Part shown: piece after piece, positions 32,955 through 42,470 of the stretch | How the letters are laid out: each line of letters starts with the position of its first letter | Position numbering within the stretch: the stretch's first letter is position 1 | Notes under the pieces: model-generated | Seen by the model: only the letters and a program-made list of their open reading frames with translations | What the model was told of the DNA's origin: nothing | The model's database searches: none | DNA from: Portulaca oleracea | Lineage: Eukaryota > Streptophyta > Magnoliopsida > Caryophyllales > Portulacaceae | DNA: 64,000 nt | NCBI GenBank assembly: GCA_029582165.1 | Contig: CM055877.1 | Location: 28,189,793 to 28,253,792, forward strand | Direction of reading: 5' to 3' | Program-made: the position numbers and the translations under genes

Positions 32955-34038
32955 ATGGCCGACGGAGCTCACCATGAACGAGAGGAATCGAGCCACTAGG
33001 GTAGTCCTCAAATTCAAGCTATCGAGAGCCGACTCGCCACCCATGACGAACGGTTCTCCACCATCGATCGCAACCTTAATGCCATTATGGCGCGGTTGGA
33101 CAACCTAACCCAATAGCGTCTAGGTCCACCCAGAGATGAACGTTAAAGGCGTGGCCCAAGCCCTATTCGTCCTCCTCCTACGTTCGAGTCGAGTGGCGAT
33201 GATAGAGGTTCCCCACGTCGCCGTCCACGTGGGCAAGTACATGATAGACCCCCTCGTGATGACTTCCAGGACGTCAAAATTGACATTCCCGAATTCAATG
33301 GTTCCGGTGATCCTGACGAGTACCTTGAGTGGATCCAAATGATGGATAGGATCTTTGAGACCAAAGAATACAATGATGAGAAGGCCTATAAGATCGCTAG
33401 CAAAAAACTCACCAAAGTCGCATCGCTTTGGTTTGAGAATGTGAAAGCAGAAAGGGCACGTGAAGGTCGAACGAGGATCACCACTTGGACACGGCTTAAA
33501 CAGTTGATGAACCGTCGTTTCTTGCCCGCTACCTACCAACAGGATGTATTGAAGAAGGTCTACGCCCTAACCCAGGGCAAGCGATCCGTGAGTGACTACA
33601 TTCAAGAGTTCGAGCAACTCCGCATCAAAAGCGATCTTCAAGAACCCGAGGCGCAAACCATGATGCGTTTCTTGAATGGATTGGACTCCTCGGTTGCCAA
33701 GAAGGTAGAGGTTCAACCATACTACTCCATGGATGACTTGTGCAACTTGGCCCTTCGGGTTGAGCGTCGAAAGAAAGAAAAGGCTACTTCCAAACCGGCA
33801 CCAAGAGCCTTCTTTCCACCACCCAGCCGACCTCCTCCATATTCGGGTACCCCAAAACCCAATAAGACACCCAAGTTCCCTTCAACACCTCGCACGGATA
33901 AGGGAAAGGGACTTGTTGTGGCGTCTCCAACGGACCCCTCTCGCCGTATGGAGGGAAGAAAATGCTTTAAAAGCTGATTGTCCGAACCGACGGACCTTGA
34001 CACTCAAGGAGGTACAGGACATTGATGAGGAATTGTAA
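32955..34038 (+). pseudogene. gag: Gag of the CRM-like element with damaged zinc knuckle
   Basis: ATG at 32955 starts MADGAHHEREESSH with an early TAG, then continues in frame with another TAG near 33115. The retrotransposon-gag core is intact from 33339: VASLWFENVKAERAREG, LMNRRFLPATYQQDVLKKVY, VSDYIQEFEQL, MMRFLNGLDSSVAKKVE and a basic Pro-rich tail. At about 33960-33980 the CCHC zinc knuckle is internally deleted: the sequence jumps from GRKCFK to KADCPNRR with a frame change, removing the second Cys and the His. The protein continues in the other frame to 34038 (TLKEVQDIDEEL). Confidence 0.88.
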
Positions 34039-34059
34039 GCAACCTGGGATGAGTCTGAA

Positions 34060-34623
34060 GTGATCGTTGAGGATGCGGTCACTAGTGATGATGATGCCGC
34101 CCCCACACCCCACGTACATGGTGACGCTCTAGACTTGAGGCGGGTTTTACACACTCAGGAAGCCCCTCTCGACAAGGCCCAACGGGAGATGATCTTTCAA
34201 TCTCGGTGCTTCGTGGGAGGCAAGGTGTGCAACCTTATTATTGATGGAGGGAGTTGCACCAACGTCGCTTCAACGTATATGGTCGAGAAGCTTGGATTGC
34301 TGCTATTACCTCACCCTCGACCTTACTCTCTCAAGTGGCTCAACGACCAAGATGGCATCAAGGTAACTAAACAAGTCCTGGTGAATTTGTCTTTTGGTAC
34401 TAACTACGATGATTATGTTATTTGTGATGTTGTTCCTATGAGTGCTTGCCACATATTGTTGGGACGTCCTTGGCAATTCGACAAGCAAACGATGCACAAT
34501 GGGTTGAAAAATACCTACACTTTTACTCATAGGGGCAAGAGGGTTAAGCTACTCACGTTAGCTCCACATGAAATTATCTCTCCAAAACCCCCAGGGTGGG
34601 AAGTAAGGAACCCAAACACATGA
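34060..34623 (+). pseudogene. Retropepsin-like protease of the CRM-like element
   Basis: Aspartic protease that would process the polyprotein. FVGGKVCNLIIDGGSCTNVA carries the D-G-G variant of the catalytic motif, as in the element at 46465-52712. MSACHILLGRPWQFDKQT is the C-terminal flap-side motif (canonical I-L-G-R). The frame ends at TGA 34621-34623 and the following pol sequence is in a different frame overlapping from 34596, so a shift separates protease from RT. Confidence 0.85.
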
Positions 34624-37316
34624 GCGAAACACGGGTTGAGCGAGCTCTAAGCAAGGGAAAGGCCGTTTTCGCCTTACTCCTCTTAGAAGAAAACAAAAGT
34701 GAGGTAGAGAAACCCTTGCACCCTCTTGTCGCCCCTCTCGTTGCCAAGTTCAGAGACGTCTTCCCCGATGATCTACAACCGGGTCTTCCACCTATTCGGG
34801 GAATCGAGCACTAGATCGACCTTATGCTCGGAGCACCACTTCCTAACAGAGCGACTTATCGATGCAATCCGCAGGAAACCAAGGAGCTACAACGCCAAGT
34901 GGACGAACTCGTTTCGAGGGGCTTCGTTAGGGAAAGCATGAGCCCTTGTTCCGTCCCGGCCCTCCTGGTTCCCAAAAAGGATGGCACCTATCGGATGTGT
35001 GTCGACAGTCGAGCCATCAACAACATCACCATCAAGTATCGGTACCCCATACCGAGGCTCGATGACATGCTCGATGAGTTGCACGGATTTGTATCTTTTT
35101 CAAGATCGACCTCCGGAGCGGTTACCATCAGATTCGCATGCGAGAAGGGGACGAGTGGAAGACAGCGTTCAAGACCAAGGGAGGCTTGTACGAGTGGCTT
35201 GTCATGCCATTTGGTCTCTCTAATGCCCCTAGCACGTTCATGCGACTCATGAACGAGGTCTTGAGGCCATTCATAGGAAAATTCGTGGTGGTTTATTTCG
35301 ACGACATCCTTGTGTATTCCAAGAATGAAGCTGAGCACCTCTCACATTTGGAGTCTGTTTTCCGAGTTCTACGACAACAAAAGCTGTTTGGCAAGATCGA
35401 GAAGTGCAAATTTTGCACCCCCCAAGTCACATTTCTTGGGTACATAGTCTCTGATCGAGGTATTTCCGTGGATCCTTTGAAAGTGGAAGCTATACGCTCA
35501 TGGCCTTCTCCCTCTACTATCACGGAGGTGAGAAGCTTCAACGGCCTTGCTTCGTTCTACCGCCGATTCATCGAAGGATTTAGCACCCTCACCGCCCTAA
35601 TCACCGAGTGTATGAAGAAGGGCACCATTGAGTGGACCCGAGCAGCCCAAGGGGCCTTTGAAAAGCTTAAGGCTCGACTTTGTGAAGCTCCGGTACTTGC
35701 TCTCCCGGATTTTTCACAAGTCTTCGAGGTGGATTGCGATGCAAGTGGAGTGAGCATTGGAGCTGTGCTCATGCAAAATCAGCGCCCCATTGCCTACTTC
35801 AGCGAGAAGCTCAGTGGGTCACGGAAGAACTACTCTACCTACGACAAGGAGTTCTATGCCCTTGTTCGTGCCCTTGACCATTGGTCCCACTACTTGAGGC
35901 CTAACCAATTCGTGCTTCATTCCGACCATGAGGCTCTCAAGTACCTAAACGGTCAACACAAGCTCAACACGCGTCATGCGAAGTGGGTGGAGTATCTACA
36001 AAGTTTTAACTTCGTGGCTAAACACAAGAAGGGGAGCGTCAATGTGGTTGCCGATGCACTTTCTAGGAGGCATTCCCTTCTTTCGGTAGTTGAAGCGAGG
36101 GTTCTTGGGTTCCAACACATGCAGGAGTTTTACAAGGAAGATGAGGACTTCCAAGCACACCTCGATGGTGGCAGTGGTTCCTATGTACTCCAAGACGGGT
36201 TCCTTTTCAAGGGGAACAAATTGTGTGTCCCCAAGTGTCCGTTGAGGAAGCTATTGGTGCGAGAAGTTCACGGAGGTGGTCTAGCCGGTCATTTCGGCAT
36301 CAACAAGACCCTTGACATGCTAAAGGAGCATTTTTATTGGCCTAGAATGGGAGGGGACGTACACAATATGGTCTTTAAATGTGTTCCGTGCCAACATGCC
36401 AAAAGCCAGTTTCACCAAGGGCTATATACCCCTCTTCCCGTTTCGAATGCCCCGTGGGAAGATTTGAGCATGGACTTTATCGTTGCTCTTCCCCGAACCG
36501 TGCGTGGCAAGGACTCCCTCGCTGCCGCTGATCGCTTTCTCCAAGATGGCGCATTTCGTCGCTTGTGAGAAAACTGACGACGCCACTTACATCGCTAATC
36601 TCTTCTTCCGGGAGATAGTGAGGTTGCACGGTGTTCCAAGGACCACTGCTTCCGATCGTGATACGAAGTTCATGAGTCATTTTTGGAGATCTCTATGGAA
36701 ACTCCTTGGGACAAAGCTCCTATTCAGCACGTCGCACCACCCTCAAATGGATGATCAAACCGAGGTCACAAACAAGACCCTCACTACCTTGCTTCAGGGT
36801 CTTGTGAGCAAGAGTCTACGAGATTGGGATGCTAAGCTTTGTCATGCCGAGTTCGCGTACAACCGGGCTCCTTCATTCGCTACGGGTCGCTCGCCTTTTG
36901 AAACTTGCTACGGGGTGAATCCTATCACTCCCATCGACCTCCTTCCTCTACCTTTGGAGGCAAGGGCGAGTTTTGAGGCAAGCGTGAAGGCCGCGGAGAT
37001 TCAAAAGCTTCACTGCCAGATCCGGGAGAAGATTGAGAGAACTAATGAGCTCTACAAGTCCCGAGTCAACAAACACCGGCGGAAAATCACTTTCAAACCC
37101 GGGGACTTGGTTTGGCTCCACTTGAGGAAGGAACGGTTTCCTTCGCGGAGGAAAAGCAAGCTCATGCCAAGAAGTGAGGGACCGTTCAAGGTGTAGGAGA
37201 AAATAAACGATAACGCCTACAAGCTCGATCTTCCTGGCGATATGGGGGTCTCCTCCACGTTCAACATTGGCGATCTTTCACCCTACATCGAGGATTTGAA
37301 CCCGATGCGGATTTGA
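34596..37316 (+). pseudogene. pol: RT, RNase H and integrase of the CRM-like element, broken
   Basis: Frame 3 covers the RT N-terminus (PLVAKFRDVFPDDLQPGLPP, TAG at about 34812-34814, then [20 protein letters not shown] and [20 protein letters not shown]). Near 35090 it shifts to frame 2, which is open to 36568 and contains [20 protein letters not shown], the catalytic YFDDILVYS (about 35297-35323), RNase H ([30 protein letters not shown]), and the integrase zinc finger ([14 protein letters not shown] to CVPCQHAKS). Near 36530, within the integrase core, it shifts again to frame 3: [48 protein letters not shown] at 37194-37196 precedes the C-terminal segment DNAYKLDLPGDMGVSSTFNI. Confidence 0.92.
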
Positions 37317-37331
37317 GGGCAAATCCTCTTC

Positions 37332-37344
37332 AAGAAGGGGAGGA
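37332..37344 (+). other. Polypurine tract of the CRM-like element
   Basis: AAGAAGGGGAGGA directly precedes the 3' LTR start TGAAGAGTC. Confidence 0.8.
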
Positions 37345-38393
37345 TGAAGAGTCTCGGGTTCCGTTCTCGTCCCTCGTAACATTTGCCAAGCGAGCCGCCT
37401 CAACCTCAATGAATCTCGAAGTGCAATTCCCGGTGAAGCGTGGAAACGCAAGGGTAGTCTCGGCCATCCATTGGATGGGAACCGAGACCTTCTAAGGAGG
37501 CCGCTTGTGCCCTGACCCCCAGAGGCCCGGGGTCGTACCGTCTCGAGATGGTGAACAATGCCTTGACGGGTCTGAGTTACTTTTGGATCATAGGAGTGGA
37601 GCTACGGGTCCTCATCGGGGCATACTTCGGGCCTTTAAAAGGGTTCGGAGTCATTCGTAAAGAATATGCGGAAAAGGGTCAACGTGGTTTGTTGGAATGG
37701 ACACGCCTTCACGCTTTAGGTCATAACTCCATCAATATAACTCCGATAGGTCTCAAATTTTTGGAGCTTAAAGCAAACACCTAGAGCTTTCCATCGATAT
37801 CTTACGAGCCTAAAACGGAGTTCGGATGAAGAAGTTATGCGCATTTGAAGTCAGCAGGAAAAACTGCCAACAGCACGACCGGGTCTTCTGACTGCATGAT
37901 CGTGCCGTTCTTCCAGAAGGCGCTGCACGATCGTGCCATACGATTGCACGATCATGCCATTTTCGAACCGCGGCCAATTTTTTTGGGGCTATTTTGAGTT
38001 GCACGATCGTGCCGTGGAATCACACGATCGTGCCATTCTCGACGGGTTATGTTTTTTCCCCCTTTCCTATATATACCCCCTCCCTTGGTATTATTTGTAG
38101 TTTTTGACATTTGAATGTAATGCTTGGCATTGTAGGGTTTATCCCAACTTCCTTAAAAATCTTGATAACTTTATCCAATCAATTTTGGTGGTGCTTCAAG
38201 TCATTCCTTTAGTGATTATTTAGTGGATTACCTATGATAATCATGGTAGGGTGTTAGGCCTAGAGTTGTGGTTTTCCTTGCTCAAGGTCATATCCTTCCT
38301 TTGGGTGTTCAAGACCCTTGTCATTGTTGAATATAGATCATCCATAATCACTCAAGCTAATCTTCACCCATCCACGCGTACGGTAACGCTCCA
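37345..38393 (+). repeat. 3' LTR of the CRM-like element
   Basis: The 1049-bp uninterrupted copy shows that GGTTACTTTTGGATCATAGG is continuous where the 5' LTR is split by the nested element. It carries GCACGATCGTGC palindromes at about 37926, 37944 (one mismatch), 38000 and 38022. Confidence 0.9.
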
Positions 38394-38551
38394 ATTTCGC
38401 TGAGTATAGGGGTCAGTCTGACTTGCGTTTCGACCGTCTTGACGATTCCATCACCAACCTCACCGGCCTTATGCAGGCCATGTTTGATCGAACCTCACCA
38501 CCACCAAGACCGAGCCATACCAACCCTTCCCCACCAACCGAGGATCCTTGA
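38394..38551 (+). pseudogene. Athila ORF1-like protein, C-terminal part right of the insertion
   Basis: The frame that is cut at 21508 resumes here: FAEYRGQSDLRFDRLDDSIT followed by a Pro/Ser-rich tail (TSPPPRPSHTNP) and a stop at 38549-38551. The Arg/Leu/Asp-rich helix-like segment fits the RFRDLQTSIE and HRVNELRES of the left part. Continuity of the frame across the element supports this as the true insertion site. Confidence 0.7.
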
Positions 38552-39895
38552 TCCTTTGCCTGCCCTTACCCTTCACCGTTATCTTCTGCATTGAGGACAA
38601 TGCAACATTTAAGCATGGAGGGGTTGAATATTTCACTGTTGTGAATATTTCTTCTTGTTTCTCTCTTTTTCGTTTATTTTTCTTTTATTTTTAGTCTTTC
38701 CTTTTCTTGTTTCATGCTTATTTTTCAGTTTTTAGTGTGATTTTATTGTTTTGTGCGTGTTTCTTTTATTTGCTTATTCTTAGTTTAGTGTGCTTTCTAG
38801 TTTTTAGCTTGTTTGTTTTCTTTTATTTGACTTTCTAGTGTGTTTTTCTTTTGTTTTTCTTATAGTTTTCTTAAGTTTTTCTTTTAAGTTTTTCTTTTAA
38901 AATTGCATCCACCTAGATTGCATTAGTTAGTAGCATATAGATTTTTCTTTTATTTCTTTTCTTTGTTTGTTTCTTTTTCTTTCTTTTGCATCCACTTATT
39001 CAAAAATCCAGAAAAATCAGAAAAATTAGAAAAAAACCAAAAAATTAGAAAAGAAAAAAACCAAAAAAAATATATAGGATAGGACTAGGATTAAAACCGG
39101 AAACGCCTTCGGTGATGATTTGTAAACCTTTCTTACTTTCAGTTTAACTTGCTTCGCTTAGAAAAGTCTGGATGAGATCTCAAAAGTTTTTGAAACCTTT
39201 TCCTTCAAATCTTCTGATTTTGAATCAAGTTATGAAAGTTGTATCTTACTACTTTGACTATCTTAGAAAGTATAAATGTGCGTGCTGTAAATCTTTGGGC
39301 TAAGTTTAGTTGATTGAGCCCTATCCCATGAGTCCACATTGCCTAAAATTTTGAATTGATCACTTCTATCAATTCCATGATTCCCTGAGTGACTCACCCA
39401 TTAGTTGCATCTCTAGAACTTGCTTTGCATCTTACTTGAGACTACATATTTGCATTGCACACTGTGACAAAGTGATTAAAGCATTCATTTTATTTTGTTA
39501 AACTACATAGCCAAATAGCCTCCCTTACATTATATTTACTGTTCTTTTTGCCCCCTAGCCTTTGTTTATCCTTCTTTTATGATTGAACCCTGACAATACA
39601 AGCCTTGGCCTTTGATATTCAGTATCCCTTTGCCTTGCTTGGTTGAGTGAGAGAGTTTGTTGTTTTTTTGGAAGGAACAGTTGGTTCGGTGTGTTTTTGA
39701 ACAAAATATGAAGTTTGGGAGAGATTGTTCTTATTGTTTCAACTTGGGAGAAATTTAAAGTCCCACCTTTGAATAATTAGTGTTTGGTTATGGTGTTCAT
39801 ATATTATATCGAGGTCGAAATTATAATTCCATGGTTTTCTTCTCACTGATCGCCCACCAAAAAGAAAAGAAAAAAAAAGAAGTATAAAAAAAAGG
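38552..39895 (+). other. Athila-type 3' UTR, truncated before the 3' LTR
   Basis: GCATTGAGGACAATGCA (about 38594-38610) and AAGCATGGAGGGG are the conserved motif pair that follows the last ORF in Athila-type elements. T-rich sequence (38640-38990) and then a segment at 39090-39895 that recurs in inverse orientation at 8998-9715 follow. No LTR is found after 39895. Confidence 0.75.
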
Positions 39896-40167
39896 GAAAT
39901 TGGAATCTAATAAACCAACCTTTGAGGGTCCTTTGAAATAACGAACCAACCTTGCAAGCTAATTTACAACAAACCCACCTTAACATATTAATTTTTTTAA
40001 CGAACCTCCGGCGAGTCCCACAGGCCGGAAAGCTGACGTGGCGGTGTTTTAGCAAAAAAAAAGGAATTTTTTTTTGCTGAGTTGGATTAAAATAAATCAA
40101 ATTTTTCTTTTTTTAAATCCACCTCAATTCTCTTTTTCTTTCTTTCTTTCTCTCTCTCCTCTCTCTC
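39896..40167. other. Unclassified repeat-like sequence ending in a CT tract
   Basis: It contains phrases such as AACCAACCTTTGAGGGTCC and AACGAACCAACCTTGC, which look repeat-derived, plus A- and T-runs. It ends in a CT-rich simple repeat (about 40130-40167). No coding sequence is visible. Confidence 0.45.
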
Positions 40168-40680
40168 TGTAACGCCCCGGAAATTCAATTATCGAAAAGT
40201 CAAAGTTAAACTAACGTTAACAGACAAAATTAGCGGAAGACTCAAAACTCTTATTGGGCGTCACTGCCGTATCCCCGAAGGAATACAAGGCGAGAAGGAA
40301 ACTACAACTGTCTGATAACGGTAAACCAACTAACAAACTCAAACTGAGAGAAAAACAACTTAACAACCCTAACTTCAAGTCTTTCAAAAAGAAGCATAAC
40401 AAAATTAACGACTTCTAGACATGTCGTCCTCACTTCTAATTCCCGTCCCCAGCATATTGATCATCACCTGAAAACAAAACATTTCAAAAAAATGAGGGGA
40501 AAATTTCAATAATGTCTACCCCTAACGTTAAAAACAAGTTAAGTTCATTTCAATTCATTTGAGGGAGAGGGAACAAGTCAAACCATTTCACCAACCTTTA
40601 ACCCTTACAACTGTTTTCCTCAACCCAACCAATTGATATTTTATTATGCGGGCGGGATACCACATCCCTTAGAGTAACAT

Positions 40681-40797
40681 CGCCTACCACAGGCATAAAA
40701 AATATATTCGCCTACCATAGGCATCATAGTTCGCCTACCACAGGCATCAAAGTTCGACTACCACAGGCATTGAAAGAGCTCGCCTACCACAGGCATC
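40681..40797 (+). repeat. Short interspersed repeat CGCCTACCACAGGCAT
   Basis: Five copies start at 40681, 40709, 40732, 40755 and 40781 with small changes. Each can form a small hairpin (GCCT...AGGC). Confidence 0.85.
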
Positions 40798-41203
40798 AAA
40801 GAAATCAACTATCCTATATCAGGGAAGAAGCCCTGATCTCCTGGTCTATAACCCGGCAGGATTCCAAATCCTGAACAACGAGTTATGCCCCGAAACCCGC
40901 TTATTGTTTCATTTTGAATTATTAATATCTTATGCAAAAACTCAACTCACAACTCTCAAGTCAAACCCAACCCAGGTTCTCAAAACGAGTATCAAAACTA
41001 CTTATAAAAGACCATCACAATTTCTCAACTCATAAATCAACAATCACAAATAAGTATCAAAAACAGATGGCCACATTTATCACATCAAGTCCCCTTTTGG
41101 GATGCAATTCTCAAAACAGATTAGAAAACATTAAAACACATTTAAAGAGCATCCCAGTGGGGATTAGAGCATAGACATTACCTGGTTAACTTCACTTCAC
41201 AGA

Positions 41204-41216
41204 TGGTATCAGAGCC
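41204..41216 (+). other. Primer binding site, iMet, Cassandra-like element
   Basis: TGGTATCAGAGCC is followed by GACCCGTGACC. A purine-rich GTGGGGGTGA (about 41327-41335) ends the interior next to the LTR. Confidence 0.8.
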
Positions 41217-41336
41217 GACCCGTGACCGTGAGCTGCGCCAGTGGACGAGAGAGGCATGGGCAGTCACCTAGCGGGGCAAAGATTCTGGATTGCATTCTGG
41301 CACAACGAGGACGTTGTGCGCTTAAGTGGGGGTGAC

Positions 41337-41628
41337 TGTAATACCCCGAGTATGTGGTTAAAGTGTGGCTTAAAAGGATTGAAATGACTACTTATATCAC
41401 CAAGGTGCACCTTCTTTTATGGTAGCTCATCCGTTGGGAACTCTTCAGTTAAGGGTGCTTGGCTGGGAGTAGTCAAAGGATGGGTGACCTCCTAGGAAGT
41501 TTTCTTAGGCAGCGTGTGAGCGAGGATGAAGCATGCTGGAAAGACTCGTGGTGATTTGTGGGGCCAGTCAGTGATCCTCGAAGAAGATATTGATAATGTC
41601 CGCGGCCCGGGAGGGGCCGTGCGTTACA
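41337..41628 (+). repeat. 3' LTR of the Cassandra-like element, with 5S-derived segment
   Basis: 292 bp, TGTAATAC...GCGTTACA, matching 26845-27135. The 5S-derived part is at 41424-41500 and includes GGATGGGTGACC; the box A-like part reads AAGGGTGCTTGGC and has diverged from the copy at 26958. Confidence 0.88.
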
Positions 41629-41683
41629 CTATCTCTCACAGTCTCTCTCCTCTCTCTCTATATCACCCCAGCCCCCCCCACAC

Positions 41684-41931
41684 CCATCTCCCCGACCCAT
41701 CCCCCCAACCCCCACCCTCTCACCACCGCTACCGCCACCACCACCACCATCCTTGTCGCCATCATCATCATCCTCCTCATCACCACCTCAACCTCAACCT
41801 CCACCACTACCACCTCCACCACCATCATCATCATCACCATCACCGTCACCATGATCAACCTCCACCTCCACCACCACCACCATCATCATCATCACCATCA
41901 CCGTCACCGTCACCATGATCAACCTCCACCT

Positions 41932-41964
<33 letters not shown>

Positions 41965-42178
41965 CCATCACCATCACCATCATCGCCTTCAGGTGGCGCG
42001 CCGATCGTAGCCCGCGGTGATGATGATGATGGTGATGGTGATGGTGGTGGTGGTGATGGTGGTGGTGGTGGTGGTGGTGATGATAATGATGATGATGGAA
42101 GATGGTGGTGATGATGATGATGGTGATGGTGGTGGTGGGGGTGGTGATGATGATGATGATGATGGAGGATGGTGGTGA
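41684..42178. repeat. CAC/CAT then GTG/ATG trinucleotide palindrome
   Basis: About 300 bp of CAC/CAT/ACC triplets (41690-41990) is followed, after a short GC-rich centre containing GGCGCGCC, by about 160 bp of GATGGTGGT triplets (42018-42178). The two halves are complementary in composition. The His-rich or Asp/Gly-rich frames on both strands are by-products. Confidence 0.88.
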
Positions 42179-42179
42179 T

Positions 42180-42470
42180 CACTACAACATGAAACGTCTA
42201 CGGCGACCGACCCAAAGCGACCGATACGTATCGGTCGCTCTAATCGACACGGGCGACCGATACATAGCGACCGATACTGTATCGGTCGCTAATCAGCGAC
42301 TGATATGGTATTGGTCGCAAATGTCTCCGTATCGGTCGCTAGTCCAGCGACCGATATGGTATCGGTCGCTGAATATCGGTCGCGCCGTTCAATTAATTTT
42401 TCAACGGTAACATTTATTTCGTCTGACTTTGTATCGGCTTTGGCGACCGATACGCCATCGGTCGCCGCAG
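42180..42470. repeat. CACTA terminal and subterminal repeat block
   Basis: After the CACTACAA tip, direct and inverted copies of GCGACCGATA(C/T) occur about ten times. One pair forms a perfect 24-bp palindrome at 42216-42239 (half-site AGCGACCGATAC). Such blocks are transposase-binding sites in studied En/Spm elements. Confidence 0.85.

Larger units (their letters stand above)
21509..38393 (+). mobile_element. CRM-like Ty3/gypsy element, nested in the Athila-like ORF
   Basis: LTRs start TGAAGAGTC and end CTCCA. The 5' LTR (21509-21748 plus 31823-32603) is split by another element; the 3' LTR is 37345-38393. The flanks GTTTT (left) and ATTTC (right) are consistent with an original GTTTC duplication carrying one change on each side. 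The order gag, protease, RT, RNase H, integrase and an iMet-type primer site mark it as Ty3/gypsy. The integrase C-terminus (RKERFPSRRKSKLMPRSEGP, then LRANPLQEGED-like) resembles the CRM clade. Several stops and shifts make it inactive. Confidence 0.88.
16419..39895 (+). mobile_element. Athila-like LTR element, 3'-truncated, host of nested insertions
   Basis: A 1450-bp LTR (16419-17868) is followed by an Asp-tRNA-type primer site at 17875. An Athila ORF1-like frame at 20349 continues, after the CRM-like insertion (21509-38393), at 38394. A 3' UTR with GCATTGAGGACAATGCA and AAGCATGGAGGGG (about 38595-38625) is typical of Athila-type elements. No 3' LTR follows; the recognisable sequence stops at about 39895. 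That the left LTR and the right UTR belong to one element is likely but not proven. Confidence 0.7.
40168..41628 (+). mobile_element. Cassandra-like TRIM element with unlike ends
   Basis: The right end is a Cassandra-type LTR (41337-41628) preceded by a short interior of about 130 bp with primer site and purine tract. The left end begins TGTAACGCCCCGG within a CT tract and runs about 1 kb with no similarity to the right LTR. Flanks CTCTC and CTATC match at 4 of 5 bases, but both lie in CT-rich sequence, so this is weak. The left kilobase may be a different LTR or an unrelated repeat. Confidence 0.6.

Noticed and set aside
39896..40167. 3' LTR of the Athila-like element
   Set aside because: It shows no similarity to 16419-17868 and lacks TG...CA boundaries at the expected places.
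41526..42182. Proline/histidine-rich and Asp/Gly-rich proteins
   Set aside because: Low-complexity trinucleotide repeats translate in all frames; there is no gene context.
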